Part shown: in pieces, positions 34,385-41,448 of the stretch | How the letters are laid out: each line of letters opens with the position of its first letter | Position numbering within the stretch: position 1 is the stretch's first letter | Assembly (NCBI GenBank): GCA_902761665.1 | Contig: CACWLA010000006.1 | Span: 1-64,000 of the forward strand | Reading direction: 5' to 3' | Length of the DNA stretch: 64,000 nt | From: an uncultured Lachnospiraceae bacterium | Lineage (GTDB): Bacteria > Bacillota > Clostridia > Lachnospirales > Lachnospiraceae | Position numbers and translations under genes: made by a program | Notes under the pieces: model-generated | What the model saw: the letters and a program-made list of their open reading frames with translations, nothing else | Databases searched by the model: none | Told to the model about the DNA's origin: nothing

Positions 34385-34435
34385 ATAAGAACGCCCGGCT
34401 GACGGCACATGCGGCGGAGAACGCAGGCTCCGGAT

Positions 34436-34465
34436 AAAAACCGCGCATTCCCCTGCGCGGTTTTT
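34436..34465 (+). terminator. Second terminator in the 34.3-34.7 kb gap
   Basis: CCGCGCA (34441-34447) / TGCGCGG (34454-34460) stem flanked by A5 and T5; works in either direction, so it may also stop the ABC operon transcript from the minus strand. Confidence 0.85.
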
Positions 34466-34580
34466 ACTGAGGTTCAGCGAAAATGCATCCGGCATTTTCG
34501 CGGTTTACGAAGTCTCCGGAAAGACTGCGCGAAGCTGCCGCATCCGTGCCGTCCCGGGCGGGCGCCTGCCGGGGATGGGG

Positions 34581-34741
34581 AGGACTGCTGCCGGGCGGAG
34601 CAAACTGCAGGTGTCCTCATGCGGACCTTAAACTGGCTGCCGTGTCTGTGAGGACTGCTGCCGGGCGGAGCATGGCGCAGCTGCCCGCATGCGGACCTTG
34701 AACCGGCTGCCGTGTCTGTGCAGGCTGCTGCCGGGCGGAGC
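34581..34741. repeat. Tandem 70-bp repeat (two full copies and a partial third)
   Basis: Copy 1 is 34581-34650, copy 2 is 34651-34720, and partial copy 3 is 34721-34741. Each full copy starts AGGACTGCTGCCGGGCGGAG and ends GGCTGCCGTGTCTGTG. The outer thirds are nearly identical and the middle (from about base 22 to base 38) differs. The array ends five bases short of the ABC permease stop codon. No open frame or known element is recognised in it. Confidence 0.88.
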
Positions 34742-34746
34742 GGTGC

Positions 34747-35538
34747 TTAGCTTCCCGTGGATTCGTACCTTCGTTCGCAGAAGGTCCAGATCCGCACGGC
34801 GAGGGCAAAAAAGACGGCGGCGCAAAGAATGATTGCAAGGCAAAGCAGCCACGGGTCATGAGTGCCGTGAAGCAGCGTGTCGACCGGCAGCGAAATGAAC
34901 AGCCCGAACGGCAGCACGAAGATCAGCAGCATCCGGATCACGGCCGGATAGATGGCCAGCGGATATTTCGCGTAATTTGAGAAGTTGTAGATGATCTGCA
35001 GCAGCGGGCCGCTGCGCTTGAAGATGAAGGCCAGTGCCGACAGCGCCACCTTGAACGAGGTGATGATCACGGCGCCGAAGACTGCGCCGACAGTCAGTAC
35101 CGCAATGCTCCCGAAGCTGACCGTGACCGTAAGGTTCGAGGCACACACGATGATCAGCGCCACGCCGAGGATCATCTCGCCGAAGCCTTCCGGCTGGAAA
35201 GTCTCGGCAAATACTTGGAACATCACCGGCACCGGGCGCAGGAAATGCATGTCCATGTCTCCGTTCTGGACCCGGCGGTAGGCCACGAGCCAGAATTCGT
35301 CGCTGAACAGGTGGTCCAGCGAGATCGGCAGCATTGAGAAACCGTAAAAGAAGCCGACTTCCGCTAACGAATAGCCTGCCAGGGCCGGGATGGACTGCAG
35401 GATGAAATAAATCGCGGCGAGCGAGCAGAGATTGGAAAAGAAGAACGAGAACAGCGCGACGATCGTGTCCTTCTTGTATTCGAGCCGGGAGATCATGCTG
35501 CGCTTGATGCAGGTGAAATAGAGATGAACGTACCGCAT
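34747..35538 (-). CDS. ABC-2 type exporter permease (DUF990-like), second subunit
   Basis: A 263-aa integral membrane protein with six hydrophobic segments, matching the ABC-2 permeases of the DUF990 group: an N-terminal amphipathic part (RLEYKKDTIVALFS), a central VQNGDMDMHFLRPVPVMFQV loop, and Leu/Ile-rich C-terminal segments. It is encoded in a tight operon with an ATPase and a first permease (one base between the genes). These three-gene sets are usually predicted daunorubicin/multidrug-like exporters; the substrate is unknown. Its stop codon abuts the 70-bp repeat array. Confidence 0.85.
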   Translation of the reverse strand: MRYVHLYFTCIKRSMISRLEYKKDTIVALFSFFFSNLCSLAAIYFILQSIPALAGYSLAEVGFFYGFSMLPISLDHLFSDEFWLVAYRRVQNGDMDMHFLRPVPVMFQVFAETFQPEGFGEMILGVALIIVCASNLTVTVSFGSIAVLTVGAVFGAVIITSFKVALSALAFIFKRSGPLLQIIYNFSNYAKYPLAIYPAVIRMLLIFVLPFGLFISLPVDTLLHGTHDPWLLCLAIILCAAVFFALAVRIWTFCERRYESTGS

Positions 35539-35539
35539 G

Positions 35540-36373
35540 TCAGCCCCCCTGCACCGTGACCTTGCGGATGGCGTGCGAAAACAGGAGCTTCGCGAAAAGC
35601 TCCAGCGCCACGATCCAGGCTGCCGTCAGCGCTACGGCGCGCAGCGACTCGGCAAGGTCATATTTCATCATCAGGATCAGGATCGGATTCTGGCTCATGC
35701 CGGCAAAAGGCATGATGCTCACGGCCTCCCGCAGCCCCGCCGGGAAGAAAGCAAGAGGCAGGAGCGTCCCGGAAAGAAAAGCGACCAGCGTCTCCTTAAG
35801 TGAATTCAGTCCCCAGCCGGAGGAGGTGTAAAAGCACAGCACGCCGAAGATGTAAGCGATCGTATCGTTCAGCAGCGACGCGCACAGTCCGGACAGAAGG
35901 AACAGTGCCAGATGGGCAAAAAACGCCGGGAAGGTCAGGTCCGGCAGAAAGCCGAGGCTCCCGAGCACGGCCAATGCCGCCGTGTAGAGCGGCACGCCGA
36001 ACATCAGCGTCATCATGAGCAGGCTCCCCAGGCTGGTCGCCGCAAATTTTCCGCGGTAGCTGATGGGCTTGATCAGATAGTTCCCGATCGTGCCCTTCTT
36101 GATATCGGTATTGATGTTCCACAGCGTATCGTTGTTGAAGGTCACGAAACCGAAGACCGTCGTCAGCACGACATAGGAGATCATCTCGCGGTAGGTAAAG
36201 CCGTGGATCACGGCATCGATGCCGCCTTCGCTCGAACGGTAGACCGCGAGCCACAGAAAAACCAGACAGGCCACCTGACAGACCGTGATGACCGCCCAGA
36301 CCAGAATGTTGAAGCGGTAAGCCATCGTGTCCATGGCACCGGCACGGAGGAAGGGCTTATACTTTTTCAGCAT
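35540..36373 (-). CDS. ABC-2 type exporter permease (DUF990-like), first subunit
   Basis: A 277-aa polytopic membrane protein with about six hydrophobic segments. The family-typical stretch NTDIKKGTIGNYLIKPISY occupies residues 88-106, the counterpart of the D-x-LRP loop in the second permease. It overlaps the ATPase gene by 17 bases and is followed by the second permease one base later, so the two permeases and ATPase are translationally coupled and likely form one exporter of unknown substrate. Confidence 0.85.
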   Translation of the reverse strand: MLKKYKPFLRAGAMDTMAYRFNILVWAVITVCQVACLVFLWLAVYRSSEGGIDAVIHGFTYREMISYVVLTTVFGFVTFNNDTLWNINTDIKKGTIGNYLIKPISYRGKFAATSLGSLLMMTLMFGVPLYTAALAVLGSLGFLPDLTFPAFFAHLALFLLSGLCASLLNDTIAYIFGVLCFYTSSGWGLNSLKETLVAFLSGTLLPLAFFPAGLREAVSIMPFAGMSQNPILILMMKYDLAESLRAVALTAAWIVALELFAKLLFSHAIRKVTVQGG

Positions 36374-37361
36374 GCTCCGCCTCCTGCTGTTCCAGGATCG
36401 TCTTGACCACGTCGCCGATGGAGATCTCGGCGATCTTCATGTCCATGGCCCGAAGGTCGCGGAACGCGTACTGCACCACCTGCTCGAGCGGGATCCTGTC
36501 CGCATCGAAGCGTAGCACAAGACGGCCGTCCTCCTCAGAGACGGCCACCTCCGGCGAGAGCACCGGCGCGGTCCCGGCATGCACTTCGGCCGGGACGGTC
36601 AGTGTCAGAGTCTTGATGTTGCCGAAGCGTTTTTTGAGATCGGTCAGCGGACCGTCGTAAATGATTTTTCCCTTCTCGAGCAGGATGATGCGCGAGCAGA
36701 GGTCTTCGATGTCCGTCATGTCGTGCGTCGTCAGCACGACGGTCGTGCCGTAAGTCCTGTTCAGTGCGTGGATCGCGAGCCTGATCTTCTCCTTGACCAG
36801 CACGTCCATGCCGATGGTCGGTTCGTCCAGAAAGAGGATACGCGGGTTGTGGATCATCGACGCCGCGAGGTCCGCACGCATGCGTTCGCCCAGCGAGAGC
36901 GTCCGCACCGGCTGTGAAAGAAAGCGGGTGATGTCCAGCACCTCTCCGAGGAAAGCCATGCGCTCCCGGTAGTCGGCGTCGGGGATCTGATAGATCTCCT
37001 TCAGTACCTTGAAGGATTCGATCAGCGGAATGTCCCACCACAGCTGCGTCTTCTGCCCGAAGACGACACCGATGTGCTGCGCGACCTGCTGCCTCTTCCG
37101 GCAGGGCTCCGTCCCGTCGATGAGGATGCTGCCGGACGTCGGCGTGAGAATGCCGCACATCATCTTGATGGTCGTCGATTTTCCGGCGCCGTTCGGGCCG
37201 ATGTACCCCACGATCTCCCCGTCGGGAACGGTAAAACTGATCCCGTCTACCGCCCGGACCTCTTCATATTTCCGTGAAAACAGCGTTTTCACCATTCCGG
37301 ACAGGCCGCTCCCGCGGATCGGCTTCCGGAATACCTTGGTTAAGTCTTTAACTTCGATCAT
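36357..37361 (-). CDS. ABC-2 type exporter ATPase
   Basis: A 334-aa nucleotide-binding subunit. Walker A GPNGAGKSTTIKM (residues 54-66), Q-loop in VVFGQKTQLWWDIPL, an ABC signature in the unusual form LSLGERMRADLAASM (about 154), Walker B ILFLDEPTIGMD (about 175), and H-loop VLTTHDMTD. FGQKTQLWWD is typical of the ATPases paired with DUF990 permeases. The C-terminal 90 residues form an extra regulatory-type domain. The start ATG has little ribosome-binding sequence. It drives the export pair encoded just downstream. Confidence 0.93.
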   Translation of the reverse strand: MIEVKDLTKVFRKPIRGSGLSGMVKTLFSRKYEEVRAVDGISFTVPDGEIVGYIGPNGAGKSTTIKMMCGILTPTSGSILIDGTEPCRKRQQVAQHIGVVFGQKTQLWWDIPLIESFKVLKEIYQIPDADYRERMAFLGEVLDITRFLSQPVRTLSLGERMRADLAASMIHNPRILFLDEPTIGMDVLVKEKIRLAIHALNRTYGTTVVLTTHDMTDIEDLCSRIILLEKGKIIYDGPLTDLKKRFGNIKTLTLTVPAEVHAGTAPVLSPEVAVSEEDGRLVLRFDADRIPLEQVVQYAFRDLRAMDMKIAEISIGDVVKTILEQQEAEHAEKV

Positions 37362-37409
37362 TGTACTGTTGTTAGATTTCGAAAGGGATATGTTGTCTGT
37401 TTCCGAAGA

Positions 37410-38189
37410 TCACTGATCCGGCTTCTTCAGGAATTTGAGCCGCGCGGCGGTGTATTCCTCGATATGGTCCCAGAGGGTCTTCAGCTGCTTCTTGTGCGTG
37501 CAGAGTTTTTCCGTACAGTTGCGGCATTTCAGATAATCGTTCGTCCGCTCCGAAAAGCGTTCGGGATGCTTGTAAAAGGCGATCTCCCAGCGCACCATCA
37601 GCAGCACGGACAGAACGAGGAGACTCCAGGTATAGGTCTTCGGGATGAAAAACAGCGGCGTGAACATCATCGCGTAGTCCCAGTTGTAGATGCGGCAGAC
37701 GGTGCAGCACTTGTTCTTCATGAACCAGGTCTGGAAGGGGCAGAAGAACAGGATGCAGATCATGTCGCAGACGGAATAGGCACTGCAGAGCAGGATCATG
37801 ATCCCGTCGTCCAGGATGCCCCACATGTGAAAAGCCCCGAACAGAGCGTTGAAGCCGATCCAGACCAGTGCGACAAGCAGTACCGCATTGTTGTCCTGAA
37901 TGACGATGTCCGACTCCCCGGACTTGATGTAATTCCGCCCGAACTGCTTCTGGCAGCCGGGACTTTCAAAGCGCGAGGGGAAGAAGCGCAGGATCATTTC
38001 CACGACGAAAACAAGCCAGGCGCCGATGAGCAGTCCCGGGCGCTTTTCCAGGAGGACCGTGATCGCTTCTCCGTCGTTCGTATGATAGAGAATGTAAGCG
38101 ACTGCGAGCAGGACAAAAATGACCGAACGGTAAACAAGCCGCACATAGTGCAGCGTACTTACCACGGTCAGTTTGCGCTTCCCTGCCAT
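37410..38189 (-). CDS. Membrane protein of unknown function, Cys-rich
   Basis: Not recognised. A 259-aa protein with six hydrophobic segments, at about residues 17-33, 50-68, 100-120, 125-145, 165-180 and 184-200. Two cysteine clusters stand out: CCTVCRIYNWD between membrane segments and CRNCTEKLCTHKK in the soluble C-terminal tail, which could bind metal. A basic region RFFPSRFESPGCQKQFG lies between TM2 and TM3. The ATG at 38189 follows GAGG; the longer open frame has no site. It lies upstream of the ABC exporter on the same strand with a 48-base gap; a functional link is possible but not shown. Confidence 0.7.
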   Translation of the reverse strand: MAGKRKLTVVSTLHYVRLVYRSVIFVLLAVAYILYHTNDGEAITVLLEKRPGLLIGAWLVFVVEMILRFFPSRFESPGCQKQFGRNYIKSGESDIVIQDNNAVLLVALVWIGFNALFGAFHMWGILDDGIMILLCSAYSVCDMICILFFCPFQTWFMKNKCCTVCRIYNWDYAMMFTPLFFIPKTYTWSLLVLSVLLMVRWEIAFYKHPERFSERTNDYLKCRNCTEKLCTHKKQLKTLWDHIEEYTAARLKFLKKPDQ

Positions 38190-38220
38190 ATCCGGTTTCC
38201 TCTTTACGGTTCCCGGGCAC

Positions 38221-38562
38221 TCAGCCCAGGCGTGCCTCCCGGAGCGGGCGGTCCCAGAAGACCTTGCCGTCAAGTTCCGCTGCGATCTCATCGCAGACGC
38301 TCTCCCGCTCTTCCAGGAACTTCGGCTCGCGCTTCTTCGAGCGCCTGCCCTTTCCTTCGTAAACGATGCGGCTCACCGCGGCATCGTAGCTGACCGCGAA
38401 ATCCTCTTCGTCGTCATGGGGGAAGAAGCTGACCGTCCACTCATAAGTGATCATGCCCGCGTCGCTGGTCGCCGTCAGGACCACCTTCGCCGCATGGCGC
38501 GGCCTGTCGTTCGCGATGCATTCTGCTTCATAATAGCATTCAAAAACGTCGATGACTTTCAT
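38221..38562 (-). CDS. Small hypothetical protein
   Basis: Not recognised. A 113-aa soluble protein, mixed charge, with a basic KGRRSKKREPKF patch at residues 72-83. It starts MKVIDVFECYYEAECIAND at 38562 behind GGGGAA, and a good promoter lies immediately upstream (38596-38624), both of which argue it is real. The long open frame on the same strand up to 39111 is the antisense of the desulfoferrodoxin gene. It precedes the Cys-rich membrane protein by 31 bases, probably one transcript. Confidence 0.7.
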   Translation of the reverse strand: MKVIDVFECYYEAECIANDRPRHAAKVVLTATSDAGMITYEWTVSFFPHDDEEDFAVSYDAAVSRIVYEGKGRRSKKREPKFLEERESVCDEIAAELDGKVFWDRPLREARLG

Positions 38563-38595
38563 CTTAGCGTTCCCCGTTCTCTTCAGGATGGAATC

Positions 38596-38624
38596 AGTAT
38601 AGCACAGATCGCACGGCGCTGAAA
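38596..38624 (-). promoter_or_regulatory. Promoter of the small hypothetical gene and downstream genes
   Basis: -35 TTTCAG (38619-38624), 17-base spacer, -10 TATACT (38596-38601). Confidence 0.65.
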
Positions 38625-38659
38625 ATGTTTTTTTCTCCGTTCTGTACATTTTATCCCTC

Positions 38660-38688
38660 TTTACAATTGCTTCCGAAACGGATATGAT
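38660..38688 (+). promoter_or_regulatory. Promoter of the desulfoferrodoxin gene
   Basis: -35 TTTACA (38660-38665), 17-base spacer, -10 TATGAT (38683-38688). Confidence 0.75.
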
Positions 38689-38754
38689 AAAAGAACAAGG
38701 GGTGACAGGATCCGGAAAACGATCCGGCCCAGCCCGCCGAAAAAGGAGAATATC

Positions 38755-39129
38755 ATGGAAGTCAAGTTCTATCGCTGCGCCACCTGCGGCCAGATCATCG
38801 AAATGATCAAGAAGAAACCCTGCCCGGTCATGTGCTGCGGCAAGCCCATGGAAGAGATCGTCCCCGGCACCACGGACGCTTCCGTCGAGAAGCACGTCCC
38901 GGTCTGGGAAGTGAAGGACGGCCTCGTGACCGTCACCGTCGGTTCCGTGGAGCATCCCATGCTGGATGTCCACTACATCGAATGGATCGTCCTGCAGACA
39001 AAGAACGGCGTGCAGCGCGCTGAGCTGAAGCCCGGCGATGCCCCGAAAGCCGTCTTCGCCCTCGTTCCCGGCGACGAAGTCGAAGCCGCCTACGCCTACT
39101 GCAACCTGCACAGCCTGTGGAAAGGCTGA
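38755..39129 (+). CDS. dfx: Desulfoferrodoxin (superoxide reductase)
   Basis: A 124-aa non-haem iron protein that reduces superoxide to hydrogen peroxide in anaerobes. The N-terminal desulforedoxin domain has CATCG and VMCCGKPM (four Cys, centre I). The catalytic superoxide reductase domain has the His/Cys ligands in EKHVPVWE, EHPMLDVHYIEWI and the C-terminal CNLHSLW (centre II). The ATG follows AAAGGAG. Monocistronic, with its own promoter and terminator. It complements the Hrb/FprA oxygen-removal pair elsewhere in the window. Confidence 0.97.
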   Translation: MEVKFYRCATCGQIIEMIKKKPCPVMCCGKPMEEIVPGTTDASVEKHVPVWEVKDGLVTVTVGSVEHPMLDVHYIEWIVLQTKNGVQRAELKPGDAPKAVFALVPGDEVEAAYAYCNLHSLWKG

Positions 39130-39143
39130 GCGGCAATCTCAGG

Positions 39144-39173
39144 AAAAACGGCCTCTCCCGAGGCCGTTTTTTT
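39144..39173 (+). terminator. Terminator of dfx
   Basis: ACGGCCTC/GAGGCCGT stem (39148-39167) flanked by A5 and T7. Confidence 0.92.
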
Positions 39174-39196
39174 GCTTCGGACAGATCCGGTTAATT

Positions 39197-39230
39197 ACCT
39201 ATTGACTTGCTAGGTTTTAAATGATATGAT
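39197..39230 (+). promoter_or_regulatory. Promoter of cysK with a palindromic operator candidate
   Basis: -35 TTGACT (39202-39207), 17-base spacer, -10 TATGAT (39225-39230). An inverted repeat ACCTA (39197-39201) - nine bases - TAGGT (39211-39215) brackets the -35 box. This placement suits a repressor; Rrf2/CymR-type regulation of cysteine synthesis would be one explanation, but the regulator is not in the window. Confidence 0.7.
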
Positions 39231-39277
39231 GCTCCCATCCGGCAAGGCCGGAGCTTTTGCAGGAAAGGAATGACATC

Positions 39278-40210
39278 ATGGCAAAGATCTACACCTCCGC
39301 CGATCAGTTGATCGGCCATACACCGCTCCTGGAACTCACCCATATCGAACATGACGAAAAGCTGGGCGCGAAAGTCCTGGCCAAGCTTGAATATTTCAAT
39401 CCCGCAGGATCCGTCAAGGACCGCATCGCGAAATCGATGATCGACGACGCCGAGGCAAAAGGCCTTCTGAAGGAAGGCTCCGTCATCATCGAGCCCACCT
39501 CCGGCAATACCGGCATCGGTCTTGCCTCCGTGGCAGCGGCCAGAGGCTACCGCATCATCATCGTGATGCCGGACAGCATGAGCGTGGAGCGCCGCCAGCT
39601 GATGAAGGCCTACGGCGCCGAGCTGGTACTTTCCGAAGGTGCGAAGGGCATGAAGGGCGCCATTGCGAAGGCCGAAGAATTGGCTGCGGAGATCCCGGAC
39701 AGCTTCATTCCTGGGCAGTTCACGAACCCGGCCAACCCGAAGGCGCATTTCGAAACCACAGGTCCCGAGATCTGGGAAGACACCGACGGCACGGTCGACA
39801 TCTTTGTCGCAGGCGTCGGCACCGGCGGGACGCTGACCGGTACGGGGGAATACCTGAAGTCGCAGAACTCTGAGATCCGCGTAATCGCGGTCGAGCCTGC
39901 CTCCTCTCCCGTTCTGTCAAAGGGAACTGCCGGTCCGCACAAGATCCAGGGCATCGGCGCGGGCTTCGTCCCGGACGTCCTGAACACCGGCGTTTATGAC
40001 GAGATCATCGCGGTCGAAAACGAAGATGCCTTTGCCGCCGGCAAAGCAGCCGGCAGGCAGGAAGGGATCCTCGTGGGCATTTCCTCCGGCGCGGCGCTCT
40101 GGGCAGCCGAGCAGGTCGCGAAACGCCCGGAAAACGCAGGAAAGACCATCGTCGTCCTCCTGCCAGACACCGGCGACAGGTATCTCTCGACGCCGCTCTT
40201 TTCCGACTGA
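39278..40210 (+). CDS. cysK: Cysteine synthase A (O-acetylserine sulfhydrylase)
   Basis: A 310-aa PLP enzyme that makes cysteine from O-acetylserine and sulfide. PLP-Lys in [11 protein letters not shown] (about residues 38-48), substrate loop [12 protein letters not shown] (about 66-77), phosphate-binding [13 protein letters not shown] (about 171-183) and C-terminal SSGAALWAA. Length matches the family. The ATG at 39278 is chosen because AGGAAAGGA precedes it by eight bases; an in-frame ATG at 39257 has no site. It carries its own promoter with an operator-like palindrome. Confidence 0.97.
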   Translation: MAKIYTSADQLIGHTPLLELTHIEHDEKLGAKVLAKLEYFNPAGSVKDRIAKSMIDDAEAKGLLKEGSVIIEPTSGNTGIGLASVAAARGYRIIIVMPDSMSVERRQLMKAYGAELVLSEGAKGMKGAIAKAEELAAEIPDSFIPGQFTNPANPKAHFETTGPEIWEDTDGTVDIFVAGVGTGGTLTGTGEYLKSQNSEIRVIAVEPASSPVLSKGTAGPHKIQGIGAGFVPDVLNTGVYDEIIAVENEDAFAAGKAAGRQEGILVGISSGAALWAAEQVAKRPENAGKTIVVLLPDTGDRYLSTPLFSD

Positions 40211-40235
40211 CAAAGGCGCGAAAGCATGCTATACT
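40207..40235 (+). promoter_or_regulatory. Promoter of mnmA
   Basis: -35 CTGACA (40207-40212), overlapping the cysK stop codon, 17-base spacer, -10 TATACT (40230-40235). Confidence 0.65.
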
Positions 40236-40284
40236 GTCAGTTGACGCAAACGCCTGCGAATCGATCCATGAAACGGAGCATCCG

Positions 40285-41346
40285 ATGAAAATACTGGCAG
40301 CAATGAGCGGCGGCGTGGATTCCAGCGTCGCCGCTCTGCTTTTGAAGAACGAAGGTCATGAGCTGATCGGCGCGACCATGAAGCTGTATGACAACGAGAC
40401 CGCAGGGCTTCAGACGAAGACCTGCTGCTCGCTTGACGATACCGATGACGCGCGCCGGGTCGCGATGCGGCTGGGCTTTCCTTATTACGTCTTCAATTAC
40501 GAAGATGATTTCAGGTGCGAAGTCATCGACCGCTTCGTCCGTGCCTATGAGGAAGGCCGCACGCCGAACCCCTGCATCGACTGCAACCGCTTCATGAAGT
40601 TCGGGAAACTGTACGAGCGGGCACGGATCCTCGGCTGCGAAGCCGTCGCGACCGGCCACTATGCGAGAGTCGTCTTTGAGGACGGGCGTTTCCTTCTGAA
40701 AAAAGGTCTCGACCGTTCGAAGGATCAGAGCTACGTACTGGCCTGCCTTACGCAGGAGCAGCTTGCGCATACGCGCTTCCCGCTCGGTGAACTGACGAAG
40801 GACGAAGTGCGGCACCTCGCGGAGGAAAACGGCTTCTACAACGCACACAAGCCCGACAGCCAGGACATCTGCTTCGTTCCGGACGGCGACTACGCCGGCT
40901 TCATCGCACGGACGACCGGCAGGGACTGCCTGCCCGGCGATTTCGTTCTGGAGGACGGGACCGTCGTCGGCCGCCACAAGGGCATTACGCACTACACGAT
41001 CGGGCAGCGCAGGGGCCTCGGCATTGCCTGGAGCCACTCGCTCTTCGTCAAAAAAATAGACCCGGCATCAAACCGGGTCATCCTGAGCGATGACGAAAGC
41101 CTTTATTCCCGCGAGACGGAAGTCTCCGGCCTCAACTGGATCTGCTGGGATGAGCCTCCGAAGGAGTTCCGCTGCAGCGCCCGCATCCGCTACCGCCACA
41201 CCGAGCAGCCGGCACTGGTCACGGTCCGGGAGGGCGGCAGCGTACGCATCCTTTTCGACGAAGCGCAGCGCGCGGCAACGCCAGGCCAGACCGCCGTTTT
41301 CTACGACGGCGATACGGTCCTCGGCAGCGGCACGATCGTAAAATGA
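40285..41346 (+). CDS. mnmA: tRNA-specific 2-thiouridylase
   Basis: A 353-aa enzyme that makes 2-thiouridine at wobble U34 of tRNA-Lys, -Glu and -Gln. PP-loop AMSGGVDSSVAA (residues 6-17), catalytic Cys in NPCIDCNRFMKFG (about 97-109), GHYAR, KDQSYVL and the second catalytic Cys in SQDICFVPDGDY (about 193-204). The C-terminal part has GQRRGLGIA. The length is standard. It follows cysK, which fits the need for sulfur, though here it has its own promoter and the sulfur donor is not nearby. Confidence 0.97.
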   Translation: MKILAAMSGGVDSSVAALLLKNEGHELIGATMKLYDNETAGLQTKTCCSLDDTDDARRVAMRLGFPYYVFNYEDDFRCEVIDRFVRAYEEGRTPNPCIDCNRFMKFGKLYERARILGCEAVATGHYARVVFEDGRFLLKKGLDRSKDQSYVLACLTQEQLAHTRFPLGELTKDEVRHLAEENGFYNAHKPDSQDICFVPDGDYAGFIARTTGRDCLPGDFVLEDGTVVGRHKGITHYTIGQRRGLGIAWSHSLFVKKIDPASNRVILSDDESLYSRETEVSGLNWICWDEPPKEFRCSARIRYRHTEQPALVTVREGGSVRILFDEAQRAATPGQTAVFYDGDTVLGSGTIVK

Positions 41347-41367
41347 TCCATTCCGATATGACAATGC

Positions 41368-41408
41368 AAAAACGCGGCGGAGTGCCTGTGCGCCCTGCCG
41401 CGTTTTTA
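41368..41408 (+). terminator. Terminator of mnmA
   Basis: ACGCGGC (41372-41378) / GCCGCGT (41397-41403) stem with an imperfect upper part, flanked by A-rich and T5 runs. Probably also stops the GH2 transcript from the other side. Confidence 0.85.
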
Positions 41409-41448
41409 TTGATGCCCGGTCCGCCGTCTCTGCCGGCCGTCCGGCTGC

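Noticed and set aside
34581..34741. Possible CRISPR array
   Set aside because: Only two and a bit copies, unit length 70 with the variable part shorter than the constant part, and no cas genes in the window.
34409..34859. Several short frames in the 70-bp repeat array
   Set aside because: They simply restate the tandem repeat in translation and have no start signals.
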